Both the position numbers and the translations under genes were made by a program. The notes beneath the pieces were generated by a model. The model searched no databases. It had not been told where the DNA came from and saw only the letters and a list, made by a program, of their open reading frames with translations. Of a stretch of DNA of 64,000 nt, positions 54,141-62,919 are shown in pieces (the stretch's first letter is position 1; each line of letters starts with the position of its first letter). Origin of the DNA: Phyllobacterium zundukense (GTDB lineage: Bacteria; Pseudomonadota; Alphaproteobacteria; Rhizobiales; Rhizobiaceae); contig NZ_CP104972.1 in assembly GCF_025452195.1 (NCBI RefSeq), positions 496,001 to 560,000 of the forward strand, read 5' to 3'.

Positions 54141-55361
54141 CTAACCGTTTGGTAGCGGTGCCGGGAGTAACAAGGTGGTCGTGAATCCCACTACCGGCGG
54201 CGTCACCCAGCGGCGCGCCCGTCCGTGCCCGAAAAACTGCACCTTGCCGGCCTCGCCAAGCTGCACCAGAGCCCGTTGCACGCTGCGCTGGCCGGTGCCA
54301 AGCGCCAGCGCCAGCGCCGAACTCGCCCAGGATTCGCCATCGGCGAGAAAGGCCAGCACCGCCGCATGCCGTTCCTCGATCGGCCGCGCCAGCACCACCA
54401 CCTCGCGCGCCTCTCGCGGCGCCAGCGCGAAGCCTTGGCTGGTCGCGCCGATGTCGGCCACCCCCCGCAGCTCGGCGCGCAGCCGGCCGATCTCGACCCT
54501 GAGCCGCGCCCGGTGCGATTCATCTGCGTGCCTGCCGCCGAAGGCTTCGGCGATCAGCCTTCCCCTCGACACATCGCCCGGCCACGCTTCGGCCAGCGTG
54601 CGTGCCAACGCGAAGAGCACCGGGCGCGTTGCCAGCGTCACGATTGCTTGCTGCTGGCGCATGACATAGCGGAAGCTATCGACCACCAGCGCCGGCGACG
54701 CCTGCAGCGCCTCGACCTCCTCGAGCAGCAAGGGGCGCTGCTTACCACCCGCAATCAGACACGCCGCCGGCGTGTCCAGCGCCAGGAATGCGCTGTCGAC
54801 CTCGGCGATAAGCCCCGGAATGCCGGCGCGGCGGGCGGCATGACGTGCCCACTCCAACGCCCTGCGCGCCGGCTTCGTCCTGAGGCGCCGCATAGCGATA
54901 CCGGCGACGGCGAGTTCGTGCGCGGCTCTCGAAGCCGGCGGCAGCGGCATCGGATCGAGCCCGGCCAGCACAGCTTCGGCCTCGTCCAGACGGCCGATCA
55001 GCAGCAGGCGCCGCACCTTGAGGTGGCCGGCATGCGCGGCGTTCAGCCGGTCGCCATGCTTTTCCAGCGTCGCCCGCGCCGCATCCAAAAACTTGGCGGG
55101 CCAGCCAAGGTCACGCGAGACCAGCGCGATCTCCGCTTCGGCGACGACGCATCTGGCACGCGCTACCGCCTCCTTCGGGCCGAAGCCGCGCGCGGCCCGC
55201 CTAAGCAGCGTCTTGGCACGATCGAGGTCGCCGAGCTGCGCCATCGCAATGCCGCGCAGCGCCAGCGCCGGCGGGTCTTCGCGCAGGGCGACGCGATCGA
55301 GGGCGCCGAGCGGATCGCCCACGGCCAGTGCCAGTGCCGCCGCGGTGATCAGCGAGTCCAT
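54141..55361 (-). CDS. TPR/winged-helix transcriptional regulator
   Basis: 406 residues. The N-terminal 200 residues are TPR-like (ALALRGIAMAQLGDLDRAKT LLRRAARGFG, GRLDEAEAVLAGLDP). A middle region (about 250-330) resembles a BTAD/OmpR-like DNA-binding segment (ESHRARLRVEIGRLRAELRG). The C-terminal region (about 340-400: SWASSALALALGTGQRSVQR ALVQLGEAGK) is a winged helix. The arrangement recalls SARP-like or rhizobial helix-turn-helix regulators. A 50-bp sequence overlapping its own start is repeated ahead of the DUF899 gene, which suggests that it autoregulates and controls DUF899. That is inference. Confidence 0.72.
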   Translation of the reverse strand: MDSLITAAALALAVGDPLGALDRVALREDPPALALRGIAMAQLGDLDRAKTLLRRAARGFGPKEAVARARCVVAEAEIALVSRDLGWPAKFLDAARATLEKHGDRLNAAHAGHLKVRRLLLIGRLDEAEAVLAGLDPMPLPPASRAAHELAVAGIAMRRLRTKPARRALEWARHAARRAGIPGLIAEVDSAFLALDTPAACLIAGGKQRPLLLEEVEALQASPALVVDSFRYVMRQQQAIVTLATRPVLFALARTLAEAWPGDVSRGRLIAEAFGGRHADESHRARLRVEIGRLRAELRGVADIGATSQGFALAPREAREVVVLARPIEERHAAVLAFLADGESWASSALALALGTGQRSVQRALVQLGEAGKVQFFGHGRARRWVTPPVVGFTTTLLLPAPLPNG

Positions 55362-55408
55362 TCAAATACCGTCACACTTGTTACTCCCACCCCTAAGCTG
55401 CCCGCCCT
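55357..55408. promoter_or_regulatory. Repeated upstream element, copy A
   Basis: Contains CCGTCACACTTGTTACTCCC followed by ACCCCTAAG, starting within the regulator's start codon and extending upstream of it. It is repeated in the same orientation at 55628-55677 with about eight substitutions over 45 positions. It may be an operator or an alternative-sigma promoter. Confidence 0.6.
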
Positions 55409-55537
55409 AACTTAAGTCATGGCCGTCAACCAGCAAGCCGTATCAACGCTGTGGCTATCGTTGACGCCGATATCCGCATTGACAAGCCCTGAGCATCTCA
55501 GGCGTCAATATTAAACATCTCATAGGGGATAACTGAC

Positions 55538-55732
55538 ATGCCTCACGCCGACGATCTGTCTCTCCGCGCGACGAACGACGCCGCCGAGCACGCCGAGCGG
55601 ATGCGCCATCCCTGCTGCGGCGGGCCGGGTCCTTCAAATCCCGTCGCACTTGTAACTCCCACCTCTGCGCTTCACCGCCCTATTCTGGCTCGTAGCAAGC
55701 AACAATTGACCGGCAAAGGAGACGACCAATGA
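55538..55732 (+). CDS. Small protein overlapping the DUF899 start
   Basis: 64 residues from the ATG at 55538 after AGGGGATAACTGAC: PHADDLSLRATNDAAEHAER then MRHPCCGGPG. Its stop overlaps the DUF899 start in an ATGA, which favours translational coupling. The C-terminal third is encoded by upstream-element copy B, so the frame may instead be incidental. A vicinal Cys-Cys pair is the only distinctive feature. Function unknown. Confidence 0.4.
   Translation: MPHADDLSLRATNDAAEHAERMRHPCCGGPGPSNPVALVTPTSALHRPILARSKQQLTGKGDDQ
55628..55677. promoter_or_regulatory. Repeated upstream element, copy B
   Basis: Contains CCGTCGCACTTGTAACTCCC followed by ACCTCTGCG, ending about 50 bases before the DUF899 ATG, an ordinary promoter distance. 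Differences from copy A are spread over all codon positions, as expected of a regulatory rather than coding repeat. Confidence 0.6.
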
Positions 55733-56481
55733 CCGAGCACACCGCAATGAAGACCCCGCCCATCGTTTCAAGACAGGACTGGGAGGCCGCCCGCGAACAG
55801 ATGTTGGTGAAGGAGAAGGCAACGCTGCGCGCCAAGGACGCGCTGGCCGCCGAGCGTCGGCGCATGCCGTGGATGGAAGTTGACAAGACCTATGTGTTCG
55901 AGGGGCCGAATGGCAAGGCGAGCCTCCTCGATCTGTTCGAAGGCCGCCGCCAGCTGATCGTCTACCGCGCCTTCTTCGAGCCCGGCGTGTTCGGCTGGCC
56001 CGAGCATGCCTGCCGCGGCTGTTCGCTCGGCGCCGATCAGGTCGGTCACCTCGCCCATCTCAACGCCCGCAACACCACGCTTGCCTACGCCTCGCGCGCC
56101 CCCCAGGCTGACATTGCGCGGCTGAAGCAGCGGATGGGCTGGCAGATGCCGTGGTACACCATCACGGACAGTTTCGACAAAGACTTCGGCGTCGACGAAT
56201 GGCACGGCCACAATGTGTTCATCCGTGATGGCGAGCGCATCTTCCGCAGCTATTTCATCAACAGCCGGGGCGACGAGGCGATGGGCACCGTCTGGAGCTA
56301 TCTCGACGCGACGCCGCTTGGCCGCCAGGAAATCTGGGAGGATTCGCCCGAAGGCTATCCGCAGACCCCCCTCTACGCCTGGTGGAACTGGCACGACAAT
56401 TACGACGCCGGGGCCGACAAGACATGGGAAGAAGTGTCGGCCGCCGGCGAGGCGGCGTTCAGGGATAAGGGTGAGCCGTAA
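55729..56481 (+). CDS. DUF899 family (thioredoxin-like) protein
   Basis: A 250-residue thioredoxin-fold protein of the DUF899 family. Landmarks: SRQDWEAAREQMLVKEKATL at the N-terminus, then RMPWMEVDKTYVFEG, the Cys motif PEHACRGCSLGAD, and YTITDSFDKDFGVDEWHGHN. Family members are cytosolic and frequently sit beside small regulators and VOC proteins; their activity is not established. ATG after CAAAGGAGACGACCA. A small membrane-protein gene follows. Upstream-element copy B lies just ahead, linking it to the divergently transcribed TPR/winged-helix regulator. Confidence 0.88.
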   Translation: MTEHTAMKTPPIVSRQDWEAAREQMLVKEKATLRAKDALAAERRRMPWMEVDKTYVFEGPNGKASLLDLFEGRRQLIVYRAFFEPGVFGWPEHACRGCSLGADQVGHLAHLNARNTTLAYASRAPQADIARLKQRMGWQMPWYTITDSFDKDFGVDEWHGHNVFIRDGERIFRSYFINSRGDEAMGTVWSYLDATPLGRQEIWEDSPEGYPQTPLYAWWNWHDNYDAGADKTWEEVSAAGEAAFRDKGEP

Positions 56482-56566
56482 CGGCATCCAGCTCGGGTTC
56501 CTCTCCTCACTCCCCAGGGGCGAGGAATCAGTTCTGGCTGGCGTAACACATCAAGGGATTGAGACC

Positions 56567-56824
56567 ATGAGCGATATCCATTCTCGAACCGGCAGCATGC
56601 CCTGCGAAAACACCGTCACCCTCAGCATCGCCGACTGGCTATGCCTCGCCGCCGCACCCACCTTCGCCGTGATGGCACTGCTCTCCTGGCTTCAGGCTGG
56701 CGATGCGGCCATGCTGTGCATGGGCTCCTCGCCACTCACTGGCATGGCGGCGATGTATCTCCTGATGAGCGCCTTCCATCTGGCGCCCTGGCTAAGGGTG
56801 ATCTCCGGCCGGCAGGTCCGATAG
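56567..56824 (+). CDS. Small two-TM membrane protein, 85 residues
   Basis: From the ATG at 56567 after AAGGGATTGAGACC. Two hydrophobic helices: WLCLAAAPTFAVMALLSWLQ and LTGMAAMYLLMSAFHLAPWL, the second with a conserved-looking MSAFHLAPW. It lies 85 bases behind the DUF899 gene in the same direction, so probably the same transcript. No family firmly recognised. Frequent companion type in DUF899 neighbourhoods (from memory, not checked). Confidence 0.65.
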   Translation: MSDIHSRTGSMPCENTVTLSIADWLCLAAAPTFAVMALLSWLQAGDAAMLCMGSSPLTGMAAMYLLMSAFHLAPWLRVISGRQVR

Positions 56825-56939
56825 GTCCAGCCGCGCCGCCCAATTTTAACGGTTGTGATGGGGTTGACGCCCCCGACGGCATCGATGTGCCAGAATGGAG
56901 ACGTTGATCACCATTTAAAGGAGGTCTGCTGGTACGGGC

Positions 56940-57195
56940 CGGTGCTTGGTGGGCCCGGTCCATTGGACATCATGAAGCTGCCTAGAAGCATCAAGACCGG
57001 CTATGCGACCCTTTTTCGACCACATCCGCAGCCCGGAGCTTTGCCGCGCTCGTACGCAGCAGCTTTTCGACTGGTCGGGGACGGTTCGCTGAAGGTGAAG
57101 ATCGATGGCGTCCATGCACTTGCTGAAGCCGCGCGGGCGCATATAGACATGGAAAGCCGCGCCACAACCGGCAAGCTGCTGTTGGCCGTAATCGT
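56940..57195 (+). pseudogene. Zinc-type quinone oxidoreductase, C-terminal remnant
   Basis: With two compensating frame changes the segment reads KLPRSIKTGYATLF, DHIRSPELCRARTQQLFDW, then GDGSLKVKIDGVHALAEAAR AHIDMESRATTGKLLLAV. This is the last 75 residues of a quinone oxidoreductase/medium-chain dehydrogenase. The Rossmann domain and everything N-terminal are absent. Related tail at 46091-46135. Confidence 0.6.
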
Positions 57196-57379
57196 CGATA
57201 AAGACGTCCACGGTCAGCTTTGGTCTTCCATCGATCCGCAGAGCGTCTTTGCCGATGCGGACAAATTGCCCACCCTCGCTGTCCATGCGGCATCAGCCCG
57301 CTTCTGCGTTCGCCTCCGCCGGCAGGAAACCTTTGCGCGCGTTGACCGTTGTCTTTACGCGACATAAGGAGGAAGTTGG

Positions 57380-57745
57380 ATGGCATCTGTCCGATACATC
57401 GTTGCCGACGTCAACAAGGCGGTCGCGTTCTATCGAGACAATCTCGATTTCAAGGTCGACAAGCACAATCCGGGCAAGTTCGCCGCGCTGCTGCGCGACG
57501 ACTTGACGCTGTATCTCAGCGCCCCAGGTGCGGGAAGCGGAGGTCAGGCGGGCGGCGATCCGAAGCCGGGCGGATGGAACCGATTTATGATCGTAACGAG
57601 CGAGGTCGATGTCCTCATTGAGCGGTTGCGCCGGGCTGATGCGAGATTCCGGGGCGAAATCAGCGACAGCGGTGCCGGCCGCGCCATCTTGCTTGAAGAC
57701 CCATCGGGCAACGTCATCGAGCTGTTCGAGTTCAAAAAGCATTGA
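57380..57745 (+). CDS. VOC-family protein (glyoxalase/bleomycin-resistance-like)
   Basis: 121 residues from the ATG at 57380 after AAGGAGGAAGTTGG. One full VOC module pair: VRYIVADVNKAVAFYRDNLD, then FAALLRDDLTLYLSAPGAGS and ILLEDPSGNVIELFEF with the terminal Glu ligand. The usual N-terminal His is replaced (VRYI), so it may be metal-free. Substrate unknown. Confidence 0.88.
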   Translation: MASVRYIVADVNKAVAFYRDNLDFKVDKHNPGKFAALLRDDLTLYLSAPGAGSGGQAGGDPKPGGWNRFMIVTSEVDVLIERLRRADARFRGEISDSGAGRAILLEDPSGNVIELFEFKKH

Positions 57746-58205
57746 GCCTGACGTAAAGTGATGGCGGCGGGCTGTTGGTTTTGATCCGTCTGCTCCTGGT
57801 CATGTCGCTTTGCGTCACCGCCGGCAGATCTCGAAGCTATCTATCCTGAGGGACTTCCCCCTTCCCGCTGGTCCGCTCACGTGCTCATGCAGGCTCGCAC
57901 GGCTGAACTGAACGGCGAGCTTCGCGATCGACTGCGGACACCATTGCGACAACCAGAGCCGAACGTACCTTCGCTGTGCAAACCTAAACCTTGCGCGTGA
58001 ACCCCAGAGAAGTTACCTGTCTCTGGGCGTGAATGGCCGCATTCTTACGATCAAGTGGAGTGCGACATCCGCAAATACTCCTGCATATTATGCTCTGCTG
58101 GGGATTACTCGCCTCATGGCGAGCTCGCCATTACTTCAGCCAGTTGGATATATAGGCGGCGTGATCCTCCCGGGGTTCAATACCTTCCTTCACCGCAGTC
58201 TCACA
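57746..58205. other. Intergenic, possible degenerate coding scraps
   Basis: A plus-strand frame around 57825-57995 reads DLEAIYPEGLPPSRWSAHVL in a coherent way but has no start or family. The rest shows nothing recognisable. Confidence 0.3.
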
Positions 58206-58562
58206 TCAGATGCGCCGCTTCGGGGCGGGTTCTTGGTCGGAGTCGCCGGAGTTGGGTTCACCCTTGGGTTCGATCAAGAGTACCTTGACCTCTTTTTCAG
58301 CGCGTGGCCGATGAACGACGCCCTTGGGCACAATGAACAATTCGCCAGCCTTGACGGTTCGAGAGGGCTCTCCCTTGATGTCCATCTCCATCTCACCTTC
58401 AAGTACAAAGAAGAAGTCATCCGTCGTATCATGCTTGTGGAACGGATATTCTCCGATGAACTTCACCACCATCACGTCATTCTCGTTGTAATCGGCGATC
58501 ACATGAGGGTCCCAATGGCTTGAGAATTGCCCCAGCTTTTCGGAGAGGTTTACTGTTTTCAT
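58206..58562 (-). CDS. Cupin-domain protein
   Basis: 118 residues from the ATG at 58562 after GGAGACCCGAT. Single cupin: FIGEYPFHKHDTTDDFFFVLEG gives the first motif (HxH...E), and GELFIVPKGVVHRPRAEKEV the second with its His. These small mono-cupins bind a metal and often act in auxiliary metabolism; substrate unknown. Divergent from an AraC regulator 165 bases away, which probably controls it. Confidence 0.88.
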   Translation of the reverse strand: MKTVNLSEKLGQFSSHWDPHVIADYNENDVMVVKFIGEYPFHKHDTTDDFFFVLEGEMEMDIKGEPSRTVKAGELFIVPKGVVHRPRAEKEVKVLLIEPKGEPNSGDSDQEPAPKRRI

Positions 58563-58726
58563 ATCGGGTCTCCTGCCTTTGATAAAAGACATTTAAGATG
58601 ACCAGTCTTCCAACTGGCCTGAGTGCGATGTAGGTTTCATCACGACAGCTTGGAGGAAGACCAATCTCACGCGCGCTAAAATCTTGTGGCAAGACAGCAC
58701 AGGATATCACCCCCGGTCTTGAACGT

Positions 58727-59542
58727 TTGTGCGCGCAGGATTGGGTGCAAATGGCACCGTGGCAACACGGAATTGGCCGTATTGAAGCCTTCTTTTCCGG
58801 CGAGGCCTATGCTCCGCATCGGCACGACACCTATTCGATCGGTTACACAATTCACGGCGTACAGAGTTTTGATTACCGCGGCGCGCGCTCCGATAGCATG
58901 CCGGGCCAGGTCATCGTGTTGCATCCCGACGAGATTCACAATGGTGAAGCAGGTACAAATGACGGCTTCCACTATCGGATGATCTATATCGAGCCATCCA
59001 TCGTGCGCGACGCGCTCGGGGCGCGGGCGACAACGCTTCCATTCGTGAAGAACGCAGTCTTTGAGGACCCAAGGCTTTTGCATGCAATCCATGCCGCATG
59101 CGCCGATATGGACCGCGTGCTTGAGCCGACCGCACTGGATGAGATTGCGGTCCTTCTGGCCGACGGCCTGTTGGCCAACAATACGTCTATTCGGGGATCC
59201 GTAAGTACATTGATAGACGCCAGAGCCCTCGATCGAGCTCGCGCCTATCTTGATGCCAATCTCGACCGAACGGTCGCTTCGGCCGAGCTTGAAGGGATTA
59301 CCGGGCAGGATCGCTTCTCGCTGGCGCGCCAGTTTCGCAAGGCTTATGGGACAAGTCCACACCGATACCTGATGATGCGCCGCCTCGATCGGGCCCGCGC
59401 CGGGATTGCGTCGGGGCTCAGTCTGGCGGACGCCGCTCTTGTGGCCGGTTTCAGTGACCAGGCGCATATGACGCGGCGCTTCAAAACGAATTATGGCATC
59501 TCGCCTGGACACTGGCAGCGCCTCTTGGCGAAGGCCCGATAG
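58727..59542 (+). CDS. AraC-family regulator with cupin sensor
   Basis: About 264-272 residues; an ATG at 58751 or a TTG at 58727 could start it. An N-terminal cupin-like arabinose-binding fold (YAPHRHDTYSIGYTIHGVQS, HPDEIHNGE) precedes two helix-turn-helix units of AraC type: SAELEGITGQDRFSLARQFR, the linker YGTSPHRYLMMRRLDRARAG, and LADAALVAGFSDQAHMTRRF. Intact. Divergent from the cupin gene, the classic layout of a regulator with its target. Confidence 0.9.
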   Translation: MCAQDWVQMAPWQHGIGRIEAFFSGEAYAPHRHDTYSIGYTIHGVQSFDYRGARSDSMPGQVIVLHPDEIHNGEAGTNDGFHYRMIYIEPSIVRDALGARATTLPFVKNAVFEDPRLLHAIHAACADMDRVLEPTALDEIAVLLADGLLANNTSIRGSVSTLIDARALDRARAYLDANLDRTVASAELEGITGQDRFSLARQFRKAYGTSPHRYLMMRRLDRARAGIASGLSLADAALVAGFSDQAHMTRRFKTNYGISPGHWQRLLAKAR

Positions 59543-59610
59543 ATCCCGGGATACAAGGCGCATTGCCATCCGCTCGGGCAATAGCTGAAAAGGCATTGAT
59601 GAGGATCACC

Positions 59611-59770
59611 GTCGTGTCAAAAGACGCATCCGGTTCAAGTCAGAAGCTTCGGCCAACATCACCCTGGCAGGGATTGAACTGGTTCATATGCGCAAGCAGC
59701 AAGGCCTGTTTTGCCCCCGGCCCGTGTACTTGCTCTCAAAGAGCAGTTCAAGGTTCTCGCCGCCTGCACA
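59611..59770 (+). pseudogene. IS6-family transposase, C-terminal remnant
   Basis: Reads RRVKRRIRFKSEASANITLA then GIELVHMRKQQG, the conserved end of IS6-type transposases (normally VKRRIRPMMGFKSxASANIT, so a short in-frame deletion is visible). A shift follows, after which ALKEQFKVLAA matches the last residues. Different from the IS6 element at 3673-4474. Confidence 0.6.
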
Positions 59771-60400
59771 TGCCCTGATGGAGGATGTCCCTAGCCCGTT
59801 TCAGCATTTGCAACTCAGCCCGGGAAATAGTGGTCGGTATTCGGCAGAGCGTCTGCGTATATAAGTTCTCGGCGGAAGCACACGCGGCAAACTGTCAGGC
59901 AAGCCAGTTGCATGGGATCGTCATCAGGTGAGCGAGAGATTTCTCAAATCGAGCCCGAGAAACCGCTGCTCCTTGTGTTCCTCGTTCGCAGATTGCCGCG
60001 TTCGGCAGGCTTGTCTCACCGAAACATTGGAATTCCCTCATGATAGGCGGCTGTGTTCAAATCACGTCGAACAAACGGACTCATGGATTCGGCTTCTTCG
60101 GTGGTGACCTGGTGGCCCCGCGCTGGCGTATGACCGTACGCAACGGCGGTTTCATGGGCACGGAGTGAGGTCAGTTGCCGATCGACATGACCGGCACCGC
60201 GGTCTGGCATGTCAGAAAGACGGCTTGTCCAACGCAATTGGGTCGAGCCGAATGCACTCAAGGTCCATCGCCGCCTGTCGCGAAAACAACAGCCCGCCAG
60301 GATTTGAACGACGCCGTGGCTCCGTGGATAAGATAGCCCAGGCAATGCCTTGCCCTCCCGGCTAGCAAGCGGATGCATCATGTCGATATCAGAAACCGAA
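59771..60400. other. Intergenic, nothing recognised
   Basis: About 630 bases downstream of the reductase gene's stop. A minus-strand open frame of 121 codons (60016-60381) exists but has no family resemblance or convincing start. Confidence 0.35.
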
Positions 60401-61414
60401 TTATGCGGCCGTGTCCAGAAGTCCGAGCTTGCGGGCGCGCAATCGCGCCAAGCCTAGCACGCTGTCGATAAACGGTGTCGGCAGATCAAGGATCTTGCCG
60501 ATATCATGCGCTACCGTCAGCAGGGCGTCCAGCTCAACGGGTTTTCCGGCTTCTGTATCCTGTAACATCGAAGTCTTGAAAGCACCCAATGTCCTGGCTC
60601 TTCCGATCACTTCAGTCGTCGAAGCGTCCATCGGGATACCAATGGCATCACCAAGCACCTCGGCTTCACGCATCATCCGCAGGCAGAGCTCGTATAGCAG
60701 AGGATCATTGATAATAATGTCGCTCGTCTCACCCGTAAGCATGCTGATCGGGTTTATGCTGAGGTTCCCCCACAGCTTATGCCAGATATCATGCCGGATA
60801 GTGGTTGTAACCCGACTTGAGAAACCAGCAGAATTGAACATGTCATTAATGTCTGAAAGCCCGGACACGGACTTGTTGTCGGCATAGCCTATAACGAGCT
60901 TATTTCCACTATAGTGCCGGACTTTCCCCGGCGCATCGAGCGAGCAAGCCATGTAGACAACACAGCCGACCGTCTGGGCCAAGGGTATAGACTTTTCGAC
61001 AATCCCATGTGGATCCACGGCAGCCAGCCGTGTGTTGCTGAGTACCCCATTGCCGCCGACGAAAAACCACCAAGGGACGCCGTTCATGGCGGTGATAACC
61101 CCGGTGCCAGGACTCAATAGAGGCGCTATATGTGACGCCACATCCGCAAGCGAGGGCGCTTTTACGGATATTATCACATAATCTTGCGGCGCCAGTTCAG
61201 CGGGGTCAGCAGTGACCCGTACTTGAACACGGTGAGTCTTGCCGTCTTTCGTCAATTGAAGGCCGTCATGTTTGATTGCCGCCAGTGTCGCATCATGCGC
61301 GATGACGCTGACTTCAGCCCCGGCAAGGGCCAGAAGTACACCCATAGTCCCGCCCACAGCGCCAGCGCCGTAGATGCATATTTTTAAACGGTCGGATTTC
61401 GTCATGGCGTCCAT
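60401..61414 (-). CDS. 2-dehydropantoate 2-reductase-like (PanE/ApbA) protein
   Basis: 337 residues. The N-terminal NADPH-binding motif GAGAVGGTMG (16-25) and the C-terminal helical domain with KLWGNLSINPISMLTGE (the catalytic Lys and the Asn/Ser set) identify the ketopantoate reductase family. Biosynthetic PanE is usually about 300 residues; longer members such as this often reduce other 2-oxo acids, so pantothenate synthesis is not assured. ATG at 61414 follows GAGAAAGACCA. Single gene. Confidence 0.85.
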   Translation of the reverse strand: MDAMTKSDRLKICIYGAGAVGGTMGVLLALAGAEVSVIAHDATLAAIKHDGLQLTKDGKTHRVQVRVTADPAELAPQDYVIISVKAPSLADVASHIAPLLSPGTGVITAMNGVPWWFFVGGNGVLSNTRLAAVDPHGIVEKSIPLAQTVGCVVYMACSLDAPGKVRHYSGNKLVIGYADNKSVSGLSDINDMFNSAGFSSRVTTTIRHDIWHKLWGNLSINPISMLTGETSDIIINDPLLYELCLRMMREAEVLGDAIGIPMDASTTEVIGRARTLGAFKTSMLQDTEAGKPVELDALLTVAHDIGKILDLPTPFIDSVLGLARLRARKLGLLDTAA

Positions 61415-61611
61415 TGGTCTTTCTCACAGTCGTCTTTGACAGCTCGTGCGTGGCTTTGGCTATTGCATGCGACAGAACCATCGGCTCTCCGTATCCCATT
61501 GAACGATCGCCATCCGATTGGTCTGACTGCCGTCAATCGTGACACAATCCGGGTCGTCGATGACGCGCCAAAGCGCTGCAAAATAAATCGTTTCGCCGCA
61601 TCGAATGCAGA

Positions 61612-61962
61612 CTAAAAACCAGAAAGTTGCACTTTGGCTTTTCCGCATATCTTTTTCGATCCGGACTCCTGCGCCTTATCAATAATACCGGACGCAAGAT
61701 CAGACACGATCTCTACTGCAGTATCTTCGGGCAATCCTGTTTCCCGCATGCCAGCTCTCATGGCTGTATCGCTGGCTTCATCGGTGCCGCATATAGAGGC
61801 ACGAGCCTCCATCATGGCAGCCTGTTCGAACTTTCTGTTTCCGACTTCAGTAGATTCCGCCTGGTTCTTGACGGTGGCAAATACGGGTCCAGTGGCTGCG
61901 ACAAACACAGCCGCCGCCAAAATGGGTATCGATGATTTGTAAAAGCACATTTTCCTGCCCAT
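61612..61962 (-). CDS. Exported hypothetical protein, about 116 residues
   Basis: The ATG at 61962 (or 61950) starts a signal peptide (SSIPILAAAVFVAATGPVFA), then KNQAESTEVGNRKFEQAAMM and a helical mature domain with two Cys (SICGTD, KKICGK). No family recognised; periplasmic by signal. An in-frame extension upstream to 62079 lacks a convincing start. Confidence 0.6.
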   Translation of the reverse strand: MGRKMCFYKSSIPILAAAVFVAATGPVFATVKNQAESTEVGNRKFEQAAMMEARASICGTDEASDTAMRAGMRETGLPEDTAVEIVSDLASGIIDKAQESGSKKICGKAKVQLSGF

Positions 61963-62079
61963 TTCCTGGCGATTATCGCCATTCGACATGGATGTGGACT
62001 GCACGCAATCCACGCTGTTTCCATCCGTCATCCATCCGCCCCCGGATTCTGCCGGGAGCGGGGCTTCGAAGTGCATCAA

Positions 62080-62439
62080 CTACTCACAGTATCTGGTAGG
62101 AGAATTGCCAAAGTGCGGATATTCGCAGGATCCGTAATTATCGTCACGGTTGAAATCCCTAAGGTGATCCCTGCGGTCGCCAAAGCGATCATGGCTCACC
62201 GCAACCGCGCGGGCACCGAAGACGCCACCGGTTCCGAAGATCCCGCCCTCTCGGGAGCCATGGTCCCTGCCGCCGAAACTATGATCGCCGCCGCCCAAAC
62301 CACGGCCGATACCACCGTGGTCCCCGCTACGGCCACCGCCATCATGGTCACCGCCGCGCGCCATCGATTCAGTTACCGAGCCGGCGGCCATCATTGCGCC
62401 CAAAGCTGCTATCGCCAAGATAGTTGCTGATCTTTTCAT
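62080..62439 (-). CDS. Secreted Gly/His/Asp-rich small protein
   Basis: 119 residues. Signal peptide SATILAIAALGAMMAAGSVT, then a low-complexity mature part of Gly-Gly-Asp-His and Gly-Arg-Asp-His repeats (GGDHDGGGRSGDHGGIGRGL, GGGDHSFGGRDHGSREGG). The C-terminal part has a Cys near each end (YGSCEYPHFG, RYCE). Many His/Asp pairs could bind divalent metals; that is inference. The ribosome site TTAGGAGTGAAATC lies inside a strong 5' hairpin (62448-62495). Confidence 0.75.
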   Translation of the reverse strand: MKRSATILAIAALGAMMAAGSVTESMARGGDHDGGGRSGDHGGIGRGLGGGDHSFGGRDHGSREGGIFGTGGVFGARAVAVSHDRFGDRRDHLRDFNRDDNYGSCEYPHFGNSPTRYCE

Positions 62440-62447
62440 GATTTCAC

Positions 62448-62495
62448 TCCTAAGTTACAAAAGCCTACCGCTTGGAAGGTTTTTGTAACTTAGGA
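62448..62495 (-). promoter_or_regulatory. 5'-leader hairpin covering the ribosome site
   Basis: 19-base arms, TCCTAAGTTACAAAAGCCT at 62448-62466 and its near-complement at 62477-62495 (one mismatch), enclose a 10-base loop. In the transcript of the Gly-rich gene the arm nearest the gene contains most of AGGAG of the Shine-Dalgarno, which would be sequestered. It might equally be a protein operator. Confidence 0.6.
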
Positions 62496-62837
62496 GGACC
62501 AAGTTGTTCACTATATTATACATTGGTTTATGCATGTAGTCTTATGGTTCTGGTTCATCACCCACGTGGATATTGTGATCAGCTTGGGTACTTGGATGCT
62601 TGTTGGACAGTTCAACGACATGATGATGGGGTGCCTGCGACTGGCGCATACAGCCGTTTCCCCATCTGGTGGCCACACGTCCGTTTGCGGGCGCAAAAGT
62701 CGACATGAAGGAGCGCCTCGAGGCGTGTTTCGAATGTCGGCTCCAGACGAGATGGGATGGTTGCCACCCTCCCCTGGCGGCATCGCAATATGCCAATATT
62801 GTGGTGCGTGAACCTACAAAGCGGAGAAAGCGGCAAA
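62496..62837. other. Intergenic, likely old IS110 flank
   Basis: No gene seen. The last 60 bases lead directly into an IS110-type transposase start and probably are that element's left end. Confidence 0.35.
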
Positions 62838-62897
62838 ATGAACGATACAATGATTGGTGTGGACCTGGCAAAGAGTGTTCTGCAGCTCCACGGTGCG
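62838..62897 (+). pseudogene. IS110-family transposase, N-terminal remnant
   Basis: The ATG at 62838 starts MNDTMIGVDLAKSVLQLHGA, the conserved beginning of IS110 transposases carrying the first DEDD aspartate. It becomes unrelated after about 20 codons. Confidence 0.6.
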
Positions 62898-62919
62898 TTC
62901 AAAAAAGCTGCCCCGCTCC

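Noticed and set aside
54225..55415. Plus-strand 396-codon frame opposite the TPR regulator
   Set aside because: The minus-strand protein shows TPR and winged-helix patterns, whereas this one is Arg/Gln-rich and has no recognisable domain.
57787..57998. Plus-strand frame with a coherent stretch DLEAIYPEGLPPSRWSAHVL
   Set aside because: No start codon context and no family recognised; could be a remnant, but the evidence is too thin for a feature.
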